DNA of 64,000 nt, from the NCBI GenBank assembly GCA_049323655.1, contig JBMONO010000013.1, forward strand, positions 43,429 to 107,428. Direction: 5' to 3'. Position 1 is the first letter of the stretch. Every line of letters begins with the position of its first letter. The notes beneath the pieces were generated by a model. That model was given only the letters and a program-made list of their open reading frames with translations, made no database searches and was not told where the DNA came from. The DNA is from DB1 sp049323655. Lineage in GTDB: Bacteria; Desulfobacterota; Desulfobulbia; Desulfobulbales; SURF-16. Both the position numbers and the translations under genes were made by a program. Shown here in pieces: positions 10,701 through 19,543 of the stretch.

Positions 10701-11873
10701 AAAATCATGCATGATATCGCCCTGTTCGACGACAATGCGTTTCCCGGAGAGCTCTGCCAGGGTGACCGGCGGCGCAGTACCGACCCGAACAACGCTGATG
10801 CAGTGATTGATCGTATGCGGCGGGGTAAAATCAAAGGTTTTGTCCCGTTCAATCGAATAAAACATGCCCTGAACGGCATCGATCTCACCCCGGGCCAGGG
10901 CCTGACGGATCTCCGGCCACGGCCCGAGGCGGATCTCGACATCGAGCCCGGTCTCCAGGGCGATGGCCCGGGTCAGATCAACATTATAGCCGGCAGGCCG
11001 ACCCTCTTCGTCGAGATATTCGTAAGGAGGATAGTTGTGATCGCCGCCGATGACCAGTCGCCGGTTGTCCGGCAGCTCCAGGCGGGCGAACCATTTGGCG
11101 TGCAAAGCGCGGTAGGTGCCGTCCGCCATGACCAGGGCAAGCCCCTCGTTGAGCAGGGCCAGGGTATCCCTGTCCCCCTCCCGCACGGCAAAACAGAAAT
11201 CCTGCTGAAATTCCTCGATGGGTTTGCCGACGATGCGCAGGTTGTCGAACCCGGCCTCATGAATAAGACGCAGGGCCACCAGCCGCTGCACCACCACCGC
11301 GTCATGCCGGCCCTGGTCAAGCTCACGCAGGGCCTGTTCGAAGGAGGGGGCAGAGTGAAGAATAGCCCCGCGGTCCTCACGCCGCATAAACTCCTCGGCA
11401 TTATCCCCCTGCATCACCGCGACCCGGCGCCCCCGCAGATCGCTCAACTCGTGGATGTCGGTCGTTTGCTTCCGCACGACGATGGCGCCATGCAGGGTCA
11501 TGTAGGGAAAGGTGAAGTCAAAAAGGGATTCCCGTTCCGGGGTGCGGCCGACCAGGGGCAGGGCCTCCACTTCACCCTTCTCCAACCAGCCGCGCACCTC
11601 GGGCCACGGGCCGGTGCGAAAAACGACCTCGCGATCCATGGCGGCGAGAGTCGCCCGCAGCAGTTCAACGGAAAAACCGCTCGCCCCGCCATCGGCATCG
11701 ACAATGGAAAAGGGCGGATAATCGCTTTCCGCGGCAGAACTGATCGGGGGTTTTGCAGCGGGAGGAAGAGCTGCAGCGGGCAAGGCCAGAAAGGGCATGA
11801 GCAGATCAAAAATAATGATCAGGGTCCCCAGCAGCCCTCCTGCCACTTTTCCACGTTTTTTCCTGTTCATCAT
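7794..11873 (-). CDS. hybrid sensor histidine kinase with tandem solute-binding domains
   Basis: A 1359-residue inner-membrane kinase. The order is signal or anchor segment (about 10-35), two SBP_bac_3-type periplasmic domains (about 48-270 and 277-500), membrane segment (about 518-540), two PAS domains (about 555-800), a Cys-rich GAF-like domain (about 815-960), HisKA with VAHDYNNML (His993), HATPase with NARDAI, and a C-terminal receiver with TDVVMPGMNG (Asp1286). The tandem binding domains suggest sensing of an amino acid or similar small solute; the ligand is not evident. GGGGGAAGCGCG precedes the ATG. An HD-GYP gene follows, so the output may feed cyclic-di-GMP turnover (inference). Confidence 0.9.
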   Translation of the reverse strand: MMNRKKRGKVAGGLLGTLIIIFDLLMPFLALPAAALPPAAKPPISSAAESDYPPFSIVDADGGASGFSVELLRATLAAMDREVVFRTGPWPEVRGWLEKGEVEALPLVGRTPERESLFDFTFPYMTLHGAIVVRKQTTDIHELSDLRGRRVAVMQGDNAEEFMRREDRGAILHSAPSFEQALRELDQGRHDAVVVQRLVALRLIHEAGFDNLRIVGKPIEEFQQDFCFAVREGDRDTLALLNEGLALVMADGTYRALHAKWFARLELPDNRRLVIGGDHNYPPYEYLDEEGRPAGYNVDLTRAIALETGLDVEIRLGPWPEIRQALARGEIDAVQGMFYSIERDKTFDFTPPHTINHCISVVRVGTAPPVTLAELSGKRIVVEQGDIMHDFLEEQGLGDQAVAVATQEEALRQLAAGEHDCALVSRLTARYWITRHGWDNLRLGRKPFLSPGYCYAVPQGHQALLTQLAEGLKILDENGQYRRIYEKWMGVYEESETEWRSILLHVAMGALPLLFVLLVVFLWSWSLRRQVAAKTRELRESTELQRAMVACSPMAIFSIDTAGRVTSWNASAERMFGWTVDEAVGKPLPIVPEEKQEEFAALRKRVDAGEILVAVEVVRCKKDGSLFDGSLSAAPIRDAEGHLIGIMGVMEDITRRKESERALAESEERFRRAIVEAPFPIMIHAEDGEILVLSRVWRKLTGYVDEKLTTMAEWTALAYGEKSEEVRKVIARTYSCAERVVEGAFAVTCKDGCRRIWDFSSTPLGRLADGRRVVISMAADITGIKEAQDRISHLNNVLRAIRDVNQLIVHERDSQALIRAGCRLLVENRGYASALIVLTDENDHPFFWASAGLAASSATLETLLEQGGLPPCCRRFLSERGSVVVTGRREECSRCPVGAEKCRLDTQTLCVRLVHRDELFGYLIADLGDDLLIDDEEQGLFAEIAGDLAYALKTLRMDEERKKAEEKRLSLEKQLVQAQKMESVGRLAGGVAHDYNNMLSVIIGYAELVLEKIGEKDALRDDIKEILAAARRSADITRQLLAFARRQIAEPRVLDLNETVEGMLKMLRRLIGEDIELAWHPAPALWSVRIDPTQIDQILANLCVNARDAIADVGKITIETDMAVFDESYCADHAGFVPGDFVMLAVSDDGCGMDRELVEKIFEPFFTTKKEGRGTGLGLATVYGIVKQNEGFVNVYSEPGRGSTFKIYLPRHSAGGVSDERAAIVEEILPGQGEWILVVEDEELILKLAERILVSLGYRVLLAGSPTEALRLVEQTTEKITLLITDVVMPGMNGRELAERLQALSPDLRCLFMSGYTANVIAHHGILDEGVNFIQKPFAKKDLARKVRSVLARERPSIL

Positions 11874-12001
11874 CGCGCTTCCCCCTTGTAAGGGCGTTGC
11901 ACGATCGTCACGCCATCGCCCGTCATTTTTCCATGCACCCCTCTATTATGGACAAAACGGCGCTCTGGGGTCAAGCGGTAAGTGAGGCAGAGGCAAGCTG
12001 T

Positions 12002-13531
12002 TTATTTGCCGGAATCCCAGCTGATCTCGTATTTTTCCGGGTGCAGTTCACGGTTCGGAAAAATAACCAGGGTCATCTTGATCTCGTCTTCGATGTTCTT
12101 GATGGTCATGGCCTCGTCTTTGAGCATCATTGCCGCCACCTTGGGATGGACGTTGACCGTCACGGTGGAGGCCTTGCTGCGCGCCGCGTCCCGGGTGATC
12201 TTGCGGAAGATCTCATAACAGAGGGTGCGGGCCGATTTGAGCCGGCCGGCGCCGTTGCAGCAGGGGCAGGGCTCGCACATCATCCGGGTAAGGTCCTCGC
12301 GATTGCGCTTGCGGGTCATCTGCACCAGACCGAACTCGGAAAATTTCAGGATATTGATGCGGCTCTTGTCCTCCCGCACCGCCTCGTTCAGTACCCGGAA
12401 CACCTCGTCGCGGTGTTCCTCGCTCTCCATGTCGATGAAATCGATGATAATGATGCCGCCGATATTGCGCAGCCGCAACTGGTAGGCGATCTCCTTGACC
12501 GCCTCCATGTTGGTCTTGAAAATCGTCTCTTCGAGATCGGTCTTACCGACATAGCGACCGGTGTTGACGTCAATGACGGTGAGCGCCTCGGTGGCCTCGA
12601 TAATGATGTAGCCGCCGCAGCGCAGCCAGATCTTGCGGGCCAGGGCGCGGTTGATATCCATCTCCACTCCGTAGGCCTCGAAGATCGGGGTTTTGCTCTC
12701 ATAGAAATGGACCTTGGGGCGCAGATGGGGGACAAAGGTCTCGACGAAATTGACCACCCGCTGGTAGGTCCGGACATCATCGACCACCACCCGGTCAACG
12801 GTGGCGGAAAAGATGTCGCGCACCACCCGGAGAATGATGTCGAGATCCTCGTAAACGAGCGTCATGCATTCCGCCTTGCCGGCCCGGTCGAGGATCTCGC
12901 TCCACAGGTGGAGGAGAAACTCCATGTCCGCCTCCAGCTCCTCGCTGGTCGCCCCTTCGGCCACGGTGCGGACGATAAAGCCGGTGTTGGCCGGTCGCAG
13001 CCGCTCGATGTCCTGGCGCAGTTTTTCCCGGATGACGTCATCCTCGATCTTGCGGGAGACGCCGATATGGTCGGTCATCGGCATGAAAACCAGGTTGCGG
13101 CACGGCAGGGTGATATGGCCGGTGAGCCGCGCCCCTTTGGTGCCCATCGGCTCCTTGCAGATCTGCACCAGGAGTTCCTGACCCTCGACCAGCAGGTCGT
13201 CGATGCTCTTGCCCGGCACCCGGTTGTTCAGAAACTCCGGGGCCTCGTGGCAGCAGCATTCCTCTTCGTCGGGGTTCTGGTAGCGACGCTCGAAATCGGC
13301 GCGGCTGACATGGATGTCATCGACATAGAGAAAGCCGGTGCGCTCGAGGCCGATATCGACAAAGGCGGCCTGCATGCCGGGCAGCACCCGCACCACCTTT
13401 CCCTTGTAAATGTTGCCCACCAGCCCTTTCTCGGTGGGCCGCTCCAGATAAAACTCCACCAGATTGCCGTGTTCCACCAGGGCGATGCGGATCTCGTAGG
13501 AGGTTGCGTTGATGATCAAATCAGTTGCCAT
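12002..13531 (-). CDS. rng: ribonuclease G (RNase E/G family)
   Basis: A single-strand-specific endoribonuclease for 16S rRNA maturation and mRNA decay. At 509 residues it matches RNase G length and lacks the long scaffold tail of RNase E. An S1-like RNA-binding region lies at about 38-130 (GNIYKGKVVRVLPGMQAAFVDIG). Catalytic metal ligands sit in IDVNTGRYVG (Asp321) and IIIDFIDM (Asp364), and the zinc-link is CEPCPCC. Its start overlaps the end of the radical SAM gene by 11 bases. RNase G beside a TIGR03960/DUF2344 protein is a conserved pairing in anaerobes. Confidence 0.95.
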   Translation of the reverse strand: MATDLIINATSYEIRIALVEHGNLVEFYLERPTEKGLVGNIYKGKVVRVLPGMQAAFVDIGLERTGFLYVDDIHVSRADFERRYQNPDEEECCCHEAPEFLNNRVPGKSIDDLLVEGQELLVQICKEPMGTKGARLTGHITLPCRNLVFMPMTDHIGVSRKIEDDVIREKLRQDIERLRPANTGFIVRTVAEGATSEELEADMEFLLHLWSEILDRAGKAECMTLVYEDLDIILRVVRDIFSATVDRVVVDDVRTYQRVVNFVETFVPHLRPKVHFYESKTPIFEAYGVEMDINRALARKIWLRCGGYIIIEATEALTVIDVNTGRYVGKTDLEETIFKTNMEAVKEIAYQLRLRNIGGIIIIDFIDMESEEHRDEVFRVLNEAVREDKSRINILKFSEFGLVQMTRKRNREDLTRMMCEPCPCCNGAGRLKSARTLCYEIFRKITRDAARSKASTVTVNVHPKVAAMMLKDEAMTIKNIEDEIKMTLVIFPNRELHPEKYEISWDSGK

Positions 13532-16049
13532 GGCTCACGTCTCGTTCCGCGACCTTGAGCACGCGGGCGGCGTGCAGGTCGCTTGTGGTAAGGGAAAAAA
13601 TTGCGGCGATAATCTCCAGGGGCTTGAGCCCGGCCCGGCCGGTGGCGCTCACCAGAACCAGCTCAATCCGCCCGTCATCGAGCAGGCGCAGGGAGGGAAC
13701 CAGGGGCCGGACATCGACGGTACGCGCCGCCTTTTTACGGGTCACGGCAATGGGATATGCCTCAGCAGCAAGGAAGGCATCAAGGGCTGCCAGCTCCCGG
13801 GGGGGGCCGGGGATGTCGATGACATAGACACTCTCCACCGTATCCGGCATGTTTTTTTCCCGGCAGGAGGTGATGGCCGTGATCGCCAGGCCGCCGGGCA
13901 ACTGCCGGTTCAGCTTCTCCCGCCACAGATCGACATTGGCGAGCGGTGCGTGGAGATCGACCAGCAGATATTCCGCCAGACTCTCGGTGCCGAGCGGCAG
14001 GGCCGGACTGAAAGAGACCCTGGGGGTGGGATTGAAACCCTGGGAAAAATTGAGCGGCAGCCCGGCCCGGCGAAAGGAGCGGAAAAAAAGCTGAAGTAAT
14101 TCGAGATGGCTGATAAAACGGGCCCGCTCGATGCGCTGGTAATTAAACCGATAAAGCAGGCGCAGGGCCTGAGCCGTCGGCCGCGATGCCGGTCGGGGTG
14201 ACCGGGCCGCCGGCGCGGCAGGGGCAGCCGCGCCTTTTTTGCAACCGACAATGGGTTGGATCGTCTTGAAATCACAGAGCCCGCATTTCTGGCAACCGTG
14301 ATAACGGCAGTCAGGTGTGTAGCCCTCGGCCAGCCCCTTTTCCAACTCCCGGCGGAGAAAATCAGGGGCAAGCCCGACATCGAGATGGTCCCAGGGCAGC
14401 GGTTCGGTGAACGCCCGTGGCCGGAGATAGCGGTCCAGATCAACCTCCACTGCCGCTGCCGCCGTCTGCCAGGTCTCAATCTTCATATGATCCGACCAGG
14501 CATCAAGCCGGGCGCCGCGTCGCCAGGCCTCGATAATCACCGGACCAAGACGGCGGTCACCGCGGGACATGACTCCTTCGAGAAAGCTCTGGCGGGGATC
14601 GCCCCAGCGCAGCTGGATGCGGCGGTCGCGCAGATGTTTGCGCAGGCTGTTGATGTGGGCAAAACCCTGCTGCATGCCGATCTGTTCTTCCCACTGAAAC
14701 GGGGTGTGCGGTTTGGGAACAAAGGTGGAGACACTGACCGTAATGTTCGTTGCCCTGCTGTGGCTCTGCGCCAGGGCCCGACGGGCAAGGTCGATAATCG
14801 CCAGTCGGTCTTCCTCACTTTCGCCGGGCAGACCGAACATGAAGTAGAACTTGATCAGCTTCCAGCCAAGGGCAAAGGCCGCCTTGCAGGTGGCAAGCAG
14901 ATCCTCCTCGGTGATGCCCTTGTTGATGACCCGGCGCAGCCTTTCGGTGCCGGCCTCCGGCGCCAGGGTAAAGCCGGTCTTGCGCACCCGTCTGATCTGC
15001 TCCATGATCTCCGGGGTCAGGGTGCCGACCCGCATGGAGGGCATGGAAAGCGACACCTTCTGCTCGGCAAGAGCGTCCATCAGGTCGGTAAGCAGCGGCG
15101 CGATGCAGGAATAATCCCCGGTGCTGAGCGACAGCAGGGCCAGTTCCTCGAAACCGGTGCAGGCGATGCCGGCCCGGGCGATCTCCAGAATGTTTTCCCG
15201 GCTCCGCTCCCGCACCGGCCGGTAAATGATACCGGCCTGACAAAAACGGCAGCCGCGGGTGCAGCCGCGGGCCACCTCGATGCCGAGCCGATCATGGACG
15301 ATCTTGAACAGCGGCACGAGAGGCGGATGGAATGCACCGTATTCCAGGGAGGGCAGGATGCGCCGCCGGACCCGTTCATAACCTGGCCGCAGGGGGGTTA
15401 TACCGGCGAAATCTTTGTTGTCGTCATAGCGCGGGGCAAAAAAAGAAGGGACATAAACGCCTGGTATATCGGCCAGCGCACCAAGCTGCCGGCCACGATC
15501 CCATTGTTCCCTTTTGCCGCGCAGCAGGCAGTCGGCGATCTCCAGCACCGCTTCCTCGCCGTCGCCCAGCAGGATGGCGTCAAAAAAATCGGCCACCGGT
15601 TCGGCATGGAAGGCACAGGGACCGCCCCCGAGCACCAACGGATGGGACTCGTTGCGTTCCCGGGCGTAAAAAGGCAGGCCGCTGCAGGCGAGGATGGTAA
15701 GGATATTGGTGTAACAGAGTTCATAGGGGAGGGTAATGCCCAGCATGTCGAAGTCGGCCACCGGCCGCTGCGACTCCAGGGAAAAAAGCGGCGCCCGGTT
15801 TTCCCGGAGCAGGGCCTCCAGATCGCTATCCGGGGCATAGACCCGTTCCGCCAGCAGATCGGCCCGGCTGTTGAGCAGATGGTAGAGGATCTGCACGCCC
15901 TGATGGGACATGCCGATCTCATAGAGATCGGGAAAGGAAAGGACGATGCGCAGGGCGGCGCTCTCCCAGGCCTTTCTGACAACATTGAATTCGTTGCCGC
16001 TGTAGCGCCCGGGTTTGCGGACCAGCGGCAGAAAATGATCGGGTTTCAC
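13521..16049 (-). CDS. TIGR03960-type radical SAM protein fused to DUF2344 domain
   Basis: An 842-residue iron-sulfur enzyme of unknown reaction. It has a B12-binding-like N-terminal region, a radical SAM core with CTRGCRFC (Cys263, 267, 270 binding the 4Fe-4S cluster), further C-terminal Cys residues around CRYHGCQKCGLC (about 570-585), and a DUF2344 (TIGR03936-like) domain from about 640, beginning near LLYRFNYQRIERARFISH. It lies between a lipoprotein gene (4-base overlap) and rng (11-base overlap). Family and position suggest RNA modification or processing; that role is inferred. Confidence 0.9.
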   Translation of the reverse strand: MKPDHFLPLVRKPGRYSGNEFNVVRKAWESAALRIVLSFPDLYEIGMSHQGVQILYHLLNSRADLLAERVYAPDSDLEALLRENRAPLFSLESQRPVADFDMLGITLPYELCYTNILTILACSGLPFYARERNESHPLVLGGGPCAFHAEPVADFFDAILLGDGEEAVLEIADCLLRGKREQWDRGRQLGALADIPGVYVPSFFAPRYDDNKDFAGITPLRPGYERVRRRILPSLEYGAFHPPLVPLFKIVHDRLGIEVARGCTRGCRFCQAGIIYRPVRERSRENILEIARAGIACTGFEELALLSLSTGDYSCIAPLLTDLMDALAEQKVSLSMPSMRVGTLTPEIMEQIRRVRKTGFTLAPEAGTERLRRVINKGITEEDLLATCKAAFALGWKLIKFYFMFGLPGESEEDRLAIIDLARRALAQSHSRATNITVSVSTFVPKPHTPFQWEEQIGMQQGFAHINSLRKHLRDRRIQLRWGDPRQSFLEGVMSRGDRRLGPVIIEAWRRGARLDAWSDHMKIETWQTAAAAVEVDLDRYLRPRAFTEPLPWDHLDVGLAPDFLRRELEKGLAEGYTPDCRYHGCQKCGLCDFKTIQPIVGCKKGAAAPAAPAARSPRPASRPTAQALRLLYRFNYQRIERARFISHLELLQLFFRSFRRAGLPLNFSQGFNPTPRVSFSPALPLGTESLAEYLLVDLHAPLANVDLWREKLNRQLPGGLAITAITSCREKNMPDTVESVYVIDIPGPPRELAALDAFLAAEAYPIAVTRKKAARTVDVRPLVPSLRLLDDGRIELVLVSATGRAGLKPLEIIAAIFSLTTSDLHAARVLKVAERDVSHGN

Positions 16050-16849
16050 TCGACGACAACTCTTTCAAAGGACGGGGGGGCCTCGTAGTGAAAATCCTCC
16101 CCGGTAAAGGACGCATCCGGCAGCCAGCCCTGCAGGCGAAGCTCCATTGTGCTGTTATGAATCAACGACGTTACCGTGACCTTGCCCGGCATCGGGCATT
16201 TACCTGATGTATAGTCATCATAAAGAACGTTGAAAATCCGCTTTTCATCGGCATCAAGTACGATATGACGACGCAGCACCCCTTCTTTGTCATCGAAGAG
16301 AACCAGGCTGGTCGTGCCGTTGCCGTACTTGATGGAAAACCAGTAGCCGATTTTTCCCTCGTCATGCCGGACCTCGACGATCTTCATCTCGCCCGGATAG
16401 AGACGACCGATGAGCCAGTAAAAACCGTGTTCCGGCAGAAAACCCTCCGGCGCGTATCGGGCGAAGGTCGTCCCCGCCACATTGCCGGAGTATTCCCGGG
16501 ACTCCGGCACCGAGACGAAACGGAAAAAAGCGCCGTCGGTGACAAAGACCGCCAGGGGCTGGCCAAAGGGATTGAGGCCGACGAATTTGACAAAAGACGG
16601 GGTCATGGCCTGGAGATAGCCGCTCAGGGAACCCTTCTGCCAGATGGAGAGAAAGGAGACGGTCGCCTCGGCATCGATGCAGCAGGGACACTCCATCTGA
16701 CCGGCCACCATGTCCTGGAAACGGGCCATGACCGCCACCCGCTCCCGGGCCGGGATATCGACGGTGGCAGGCAGGCGGGCGCACCCCGCCGCCGCAACAA
16801 GGTGAAACAGCAATGACACAACCGCCGCAGCGCGGAACCAGGTGCTCAT
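16046..16849 (-). CDS. hypothetical lipoprotein (LolB/DUF4292-like shape)
   Basis: A 267-residue protein with a signal peptide ending in a lipobox (VAAAGC, Cys23), so probably an envelope lipoprotein. The mature part has the shape of LolB- or DUF4292-type outer-membrane lipoproteins: a central hydrophobic stretch (YLQAMTPSFVKFVGLNPFG), then alternating beta strands ending in MELRLQGWLPDASF. It starts one base after the upstream TPR lipoprotein gene and overlaps the radical SAM gene by four bases. I cannot assign a cargo or partner. Confidence 0.7.
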   Translation of the reverse strand: MSTWFRAAAVVSLLFHLVAAAGCARLPATVDIPARERVAVMARFQDMVAGQMECPCCIDAEATVSFLSIWQKGSLSGYLQAMTPSFVKFVGLNPFGQPLAVFVTDGAFFRFVSVPESREYSGNVAGTTFARYAPEGFLPEHGFYWLIGRLYPGEMKIVEVRHDEGKIGYWFSIKYGNGTTSLVLFDDKEGVLRRHIVLDADEKRIFNVLYDDYTSGKCPMPGKVTVTSLIHNSTMELRLQGWLPDASFTGEDFHYEAPPSFERVVVE

Positions 16850-16850
16850 G

Positions 16851-18659
16851 TTAATCGCGCTGCTCGTGCTGATCGCGAGCCTTGATGGACTGGATGCGGG
16901 CGACTATCCGGGCCTTTTGCGCATCATCGGTGGCAAGCGACAGAGCCCGCTCATAGGCGGCAAGCGCCTTTGCCGGCTCACCGGCCTTGTCATAGGCGTC
17001 GCCCAGATGCTCCTGCATGGTCGGGTCATCGGGTTGCATGGCCACCGCCGCCTCCAGCTCCCGCACCGCATCAGCGTAATTGCCCATCCGGAAATGGACC
17101 CAGCCCAGTGAGTCACGGATAAAACCGTCTTCCGGTTTGAGTTCCACCGCTTTGCTGATGTACTCAAGGGCCTTTTCCAGGTTGACCCCCTTGTCCGCCC
17201 AGGTATAGCCAACAAAATTAAGGGCATAGGGATCCTCGGGAGAGATTTCAAGAACCGCGAGCATCTTCGCCATCGCCGCCTCGTGCTCGCCGATGCGCTC
17301 AAGAAAGAGCCCATATTCAAACAACAGCTTGGCATCGCCGGGAAAATCGAGCAGGGCCTGATCAAGCAGCCGTCTTCCCTCATCAATCCTGTCTTCCTCT
17401 CGCAGCAACCCCGCCAGCAGCACAAAAAAGGAAGGCCGCCGCGTCTCCTTGTCCTCCATGACACTGCGCAGCACCGACTCCGCCCGTTTCTTATCGTTCT
17501 CGTCAAGAAGGATCTGCACCAGCATCAACACCGAATTTTCATGCTCCTTGCTCGAGGCCGGCACCTCCTGGAGAATCTTTTTCGCCCGCTCCCGGTCACC
17601 CGCCTCATAATAGCTGAGGGCGAGCATCGAGCGGGCGACATCGCGATTTTCCGGCACAGCCATCATCTTCTCGAACAGGGCGATGGCGGCAGGATACCGT
17701 TTTTCATTGAGCAGCACCCGACCGATGGCCAGATCGACCATGGTCGTATCCCCGGAGTAGTCACGCAGCTCCTCCAGCTCGGCGATCGCCTCATCGACCT
17801 TACCCAGCTCCAGATAGATGCGGGCCAGTCGGCCGCGAATCCTGGTGTTGGCCTCATCCTCCTCCAGCAGACGCTGATAAACGGCCGCCGCCTCATTGTA
17901 GCGCTGCCGGTACTCATAGAGCTCTACCGCCTCATAGGCCAGCATGGCGGACCAATTGAGTTCGAGGGCCTTTTCATAGGCCTCGATGGACTTGTCAAAA
18001 TAGCGGAGCTCCCGGTAGAGTTTGGCCAGGTAGGTGTAGCCGGCGGCGGAGCGGTTATCGATCCGCACCAGCTTTTCCAGCATCTCCTGGGCCTTGCCGT
18101 ACTCCCGCTGCCGGGCATGAATGGTCCCCATCATCAGCAAGGCGTGGGGATCTTCGGGATGGCGGCGAAGGATCTCCTCATAAACCCGGCGCGCCTCATC
18201 CAAGCGGTCCTGAGAGCCGAAAACATTGGCAAGCAATAATCGAAGCTCGACGTTGTCAGGGGCTGCGGTTATCATCTCTTCCAGCATGACAATGGCCTGC
18301 TCCTTTTTGCCCATGGCGAGCAGCAGGAGGGCAAGCTTACGACGCACATAATCAGCGCCCTCGTCGCAGACCAGGGCCTTTTCATAGGCCTCCTGGGCCT
18401 CTTCGTACTTCTCCTCCTCCTCCGCCGAAGCGCCCCACAGAAAATAAAAATAGGAACAGGCCGCATCCGCCGGCTCTGCGGCAGCGATCACCTCGCCATC
18501 AGGGCGGCCGGGGAGATCATCGCCGGCCGCGGCAGCCGGACGGCTGCCGCCGGAACATGCACTGCTCGCCAGAAAAAGAAAAAGGGCCAGACAGGCCGTC
18601 AGAACCGGCAGCACAGAGGCTTTACCCAGGGATATGAGACAGGAGAGCTGTTTCCGCAT
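16851..18659 (-). CDS. TPR-repeat lipoprotein
   Basis: A 602-residue tetratricopeptide protein. The N-terminus is a signal peptide with lipobox (LASSAC, Cys35), followed from about residue 55 by at least a dozen TPR units such as YEKALELNWSAMLAYEAVELY. It is probably a periplasmic, lipid-anchored scaffold and heads the operon with the small lipoprotein, radical SAM protein and rng. I start it at ATG 18659; an in-frame TTG at 18686 falls inside repeat copy A and would only add nine residues. The partner is unknown. Confidence 0.85.
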   Translation of the reverse strand: MRKQLSCLISLGKASVLPVLTACLALFLFLASSACSGGSRPAAAAGDDLPGRPDGEVIAAAEPADAACSYFYFLWGASAEEEEKYEEAQEAYEKALVCDEGADYVRRKLALLLLAMGKKEQAIVMLEEMITAAPDNVELRLLLANVFGSQDRLDEARRVYEEILRRHPEDPHALLMMGTIHARQREYGKAQEMLEKLVRIDNRSAAGYTYLAKLYRELRYFDKSIEAYEKALELNWSAMLAYEAVELYEYRQRYNEAAAVYQRLLEEDEANTRIRGRLARIYLELGKVDEAIAELEELRDYSGDTTMVDLAIGRVLLNEKRYPAAIALFEKMMAVPENRDVARSMLALSYYEAGDRERAKKILQEVPASSKEHENSVLMLVQILLDENDKKRAESVLRSVMEDKETRRPSFFVLLAGLLREEDRIDEGRRLLDQALLDFPGDAKLLFEYGLFLERIGEHEAAMAKMLAVLEISPEDPYALNFVGYTWADKGVNLEKALEYISKAVELKPEDGFIRDSLGWVHFRMGNYADAVRELEAAVAMQPDDPTMQEHLGDAYDKAGEPAKALAAYERALSLATDDAQKARIVARIQSIKARDQHEQRD

Positions 18660-18680
18660 TTTTTCAGCAACAAAAAAAGA

Positions 18681-18815
18681 TGACAAACCCGTAAAATGTC
18701 TTTTTTCACCACAGAGCGCACTGAGAACGCAGAGAAAACATCTTTAATTACAATTAGTTATCTCTGTGCGCTCTGTGGTCTCTGTGGTTAATTTTCACTT
18801 TTTACGAGACCATCA
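18681..18815 (+). repeat. MITE-like element, family 1, copy A
   Basis: A 135-bp non-coding element with left end TGACAAACCCGTAAAA and right end TTTTTACGAGACCATCA. Inside are inverted ACCACAGAG-type blocks that could fold into a long hairpin. Identical AAGA flanks (18677-18680 and 18816-18819) look like a 4-base target duplication. Highly similar copies occur at 44224, 54086 and 58855. It lies just upstream of the TPR lipoprotein gene. The remaining gap down to the P-loop gene (18820-18958) holds nothing else clear. Confidence 0.85.
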
Positions 18816-18922
18816 AAGATGAAATCGTAACAAATAATGAAAAATGTTTCCCTCAATACTACCACCCGGCGGCAGGGAATTCCACTGTTTCTGTCGGCAG
18901 GAAAGAAATGGCGAGCAGCACC

Positions 18923-18957
18923 GGCAAAAAAACAGGGGTCTCTGCCTGCCCGCCCCC
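18923..18957 (-). terminator. possible weak terminator after P-loop gene
   Basis: On the minus strand, just after the stop of the P-loop gene, an AGGGG/CCCCT pair with a large loop is followed by a run of seven T. The stem is short, so this is only a tentative end point for the ffh-to-pdxA block. Confidence 0.3.
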
Positions 18958-18958
18958 T

Positions 18959-19543
18959 TCAACCGGAAGCCGCTGCCCGGCCTGCCGCGGCCAGCACATC
19001 CGCTACCCGGGCGTCAAGATCGACGATCTCCCGGGGCAGGAGATGGACCGGACAGCACAGGCGGACATCACGACACAGCCCCATGACCAGCATGTTCAGG
19101 TGTTCCATGTAGGAAAGATTAAGAGCCGCCTTGCCCTCCTCATGGACCAGGGGAATGGCAGGCTGAACAATGACAAGGCTGCGGAAAAACGAATTAGTGA
19201 CGGCATAGCAGCGGTCCAGATAGGCGGCAAGTCGACCATGGTCAACCGCTGTTTTGCCCTGGATATCGGCCAGGGTATAGGCCATCATATCAATGGGAGT
19301 CCGATCAGAGACAAACGGTCCTGTTGCCTGCCGCCACACCTCCTCCGCCGCATGAAGCACCCTGTCCTGGATCCAGAGCCGGGTGGCGAAATCCATGGGA
19401 GATGCCGGGTCAAGCCCGTTGGCGGCAAACACCTCAGCGGTGGTGGTTCGGATGAACGCCATACCGCTCTGATCGCAGATACGGGCGGCAAGCGTCGTCT
19501 TGCCGGTACGATGGCTGCCGCAGAGACCGAGCCCGTCAGTCAT
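18959..19543 (-). CDS. P-loop ATP-binding protein (AAA_28-like kinase fold)
   Basis: A 194-residue protein with a Walker A motif at the very N-terminus (LCGSHRTGKTTLA) and a likely Walker B/lid region around FVSDRTPIDMMAY. It resembles small P-loop ATPases or nucleoside/metabolite kinases (AAA_28, NadR-like) rather than AAA+ machines. The substrate is unknown. ATG 19543 is chosen because the Walker A begins within ten residues; its start overlaps the end of pdxA by eight bases. The longer upstream frame is only the shadow of pdxA. Confidence 0.7.
   Translation of the reverse strand: MTDGLGLCGSHRTGKTTLAARICDQSGMAFIRTTTAEVFAANGLDPASPMDFATRLWIQDRVLHAAEEVWRQATGPFVSDRTPIDMMAYTLADIQGKTAVDHGRLAAYLDRCYAVTNSFFRSLVIVQPAIPLVHEEGKAALNLSYMEHLNMLVMGLCRDVRLCCPVHLLPREIVDLDARVADVLAAAGRAAASG

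Noticed and set aside
7902..11891. 1329-codon open frame on the plus strand opposite the hybrid kinase
   Set aside because: It mirrors the kinase codons in a GC-rich gene and shows no domain, signal or ribosome site; long antisense frames are expected at this base composition.
14256..16088. 610-codon plus-strand frame opposite the radical SAM gene
   Set aside because: Complement shadow of a recognised enzyme; its protein has no recognisable motif.
18660..18686. Longer TTG start for the TPR lipoprotein
   Set aside because: It would begin inside mobile repeat copy A and adds residues before an already complete signal peptide.
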